NCBI RefSeq assembly: GCF_008935075.1
Contig: NZ_CP044545.1
Span: 2,445,501-2,509,500 of the forward strand
Direction: 5' to 3'
Length of the DNA stretch: 64,000 bases
DNA from: Pradoshia sp. D12
Lineage (GTDB): Bacteria > Bacillota > Bacilli > Bacillales > Pradoshiaceae
The position numbers were made by a program, and so were the translations under genes. Numbering within the stretch: position 1 is the stretch's first letter; the number at the start of each line of letters is the position of its first letter. The notes under the pieces are model-generated. The model searched no databases, was not told the origin of the DNA, and worked only from the letters and a program-made list of their open reading frames with translations. Below, one piece after another: positions 63,062 through 64,000 of this stretch.

Positions 63062-63387
63062 CTCTCTTTTTTCAATAAATTTTAGTGAAATACGCAGATT
63101 TTTATATACTTTCTAAAATAGTCTAATTTACACCTTTATGCTCTTTGCCATATTGATTTTTCGTTATTTAATGGAGTAAAAAACAAATATCTTTTTACAA
63201 AATCAATGAATTTTTCCCCTAAAAATCATTGATTTATGCCTCGATTGTCTGTGCTAATATCGAGTGTAATCTAAACGTAAGGAGTTCTGCTCACCTTCAT
63301 GACGATTATCGCATGAGTTGTTATAACAAGAGGATAGTAGTGAGGCTGCTTGCGTATAGAAATAGTAAAACAGGGGGTTATTAAAAG
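63062..63387. other. leader and promoter region of the transporter gene
   Basis: 326 bp without a gene. An extended -10 (63252-63260) would give a leader of about 120 bases. The leader holds tcatg-a-cga/tcg-catga, a modest hairpin around 63297-63317, and a five-codon frame whose ribosome-binding site is badly spaced. No terminator for the activator gene was recognised. Confidence 0.5.
63252..63260 (+). promoter_or_regulatory. extended -10 element of the transporter gene
   Basis: tgctaatat, identical to the element before the activator; ttgatt lies 20 bases upstream of taatat, longer than ideal. Confidence 0.4.
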
Positions 63388-64000
63388 ATGGCGAAGGCAA
63401 AGAGTACTGCTTTCTTGAAATTTTTAATTGTTTTAATTGCATTTCAGGACGTTGCTGCCGGGGTTGCAGGATCTATCATGGCCGATTTAATTAAAGCGTT
63501 CCCAAACTACAATCCGTCGGTAGTCATGTTAATTGCTACTATCCCAGGATTTTTTCAAATAATACCTTCATTGCTTTATGGGAAACTGGCTAATAAGTAC
63601 TCAAAACGAGGATTATTATTTACAGGACTAGCCTTCTTCATCATTGGCGGTATCATGCCATTTTTCATTGATAATCTCTTTTTAATTATTGCCTTCCGTG
63701 GACTATTGGGACTTGGAGTCGGCATTACATTACCATTATCGGTTGATATTATCACAAGTTTCTTTGATGGTCGTGATCGTGATTTCTTAATTGGTTTGGG
63801 AACATCCACAGTTGCATGTATCGGAGCGATTTTCTTCCAGGTAGTCGGAGGTATGCTGGCTGATGCGTACAATTGGCAGTTTGGCTTTTTAGTTTACTTA
63901 TTCCCGATCTTGATTTTAGCACTCACCTTCTTATATTTGCCTGAGCCTAAAAAACAAGAAGTACACAATGCATCCTTTAAAGAGATCCTGTTCTCTGCAC
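63388..64000 (+). CDS. major facilitator superfamily transporter (partial, runs off the window)
   Basis: The first 204 residues of an MFS permease: six membrane segments with the loop 2-3 signature GKLANKYSKRG (GxLxDrxGrr type), RGLLGLGVGITLPLSVDI in helix 4 and GTSTVACIGAIFFQVVGGMLAD in helix 5, ending YLPEPKKQEV. The cag-ggggg site precedes ATG at 63388. It is downstream of the activator and probably imports the growth substrate of the cluster or exports an intermediate. Confidence 0.9.
   Translation, partial: MAKAKSTAFLKFLIVLIAFQDVAAGVAGSIMADLIKAFPNYNPSVVMLIATIPGFFQIIPSLLYGKLANKYSKRGLLFTGLAFFIIGGIMPFFIDNLFLIIAFRGLLGLGVGITLPLSVDIITSFFDGRDRDFLIGLGTSTVACIGAIFFQVVGGMLADAYNWQFGFLVYLFPILILALTFLYLPEPKKQEVHNASFKEILFSA

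Overview
The window is chromosomal DNA of a low-GC, endospore-forming Bacillaceae species. It carries spoIIAA-spoIIAB-sigF, dacF, spoVA genes, spoIIM, a YjcZ-type tiny spore protein and an mciZ-like gene. Gene order from about 5 to 40 kb follows the Bacillus subtilis ypu/spo/yqk/yqj chromosome segment, but divergence and the extra gene blocks show that it is not B. subtilis.

Layout: (1) 1-4.3 kb, molybdenum-cofactor genes (moaD start, moaE, moeA, divergent moaC, moeB/thiF-type gene, moaB). (2) 4.5-11.9 kb, a long iron/manganese superoxide dismutase, ypuI, an unknown gene next to scpB-scpA, a tiny yjcZ-type gene, ypuF, ribT, ypuA with a textbook sigma-M promoter, and lysA. (3) 12-18.1 kb, forespore genes: spoVAA-spoVAB-spoVAEA-spoVAF (the central spoVAC-VAD-VAEB genes are missing here), sigF-spoIIAB-spoIIAA and dacF, with readable sigma-G, sigma-H and sigma-F promoter candidates. 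(4) 18.1-26.4 kb, a 20-bp-periodic intergenic repeat, then punA, drm, xerD, yqzK, fur, spoIIM, an acetyltransferase, yqxK, nudF and an mciZ-like gene. (5) 26.5-40.9 kb, the yqk/yqj region (yqkF, a class V aminotransferase, a chemoreceptor, yqkE, yrrT-like, yqkD, yqkB, yqkC, the LexA-controlled yqjW-yqjX pair, hmoA-like). A patch of accessory genes (33.2-37.2 kb) is inserted in it: a WapI-like immunity protein, a DUF2199 protein and a 5'-truncated DUF2339 fragment.

(6) 41.0-64.0 kb is the most unusual part: about 23 kb of aromatic or alicyclic catabolism genes. The upstream operon (60.9 to 49.9 kb, minus strand) has two acyl-CoA-dehydrogenase-like flavin hydroxylases, one flavin reductase, two type I extradiol dioxygenases, two C-C bond hydrolases, one ketosteroid-dehydrogenase-like flavoprotein, and the complete lower meta pathway (hydratase, acylating acetaldehyde dehydrogenase, hydroxy-oxovalerate aldolase). 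After a terminator, a second operon (49.6 to 41.0 kb) has an SMP-30 lactonase, a third extradiol dioxygenase, a one-domain FAD synthetase, a PEP mutase/methylisocitrate-lyase family enzyme, two more flavoprotein dehydrogenases, an SDR, a GlcG/HbpS protein and an Asp/Glu-racemase-superfamily protein without catalytic cysteines. A divergent activator joins a phenol-sensing XylR_N/V4R domain to a PucR-type helix-turn-helix. A major facilitator transporter follows and runs off the window.

Working model (inference): the transporter imports a cyclic compound. Flavoprotein dehydrogenases desaturate or aromatise a ring. The hydroxylases with their shared reductase make catechols, dioxygenases and hydrolases open and split them, and the lower pathway gives pyruvate and acetyl-CoA. 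The FAD synthetase would supply cofactor. The true substrate cannot be read from the sequence.
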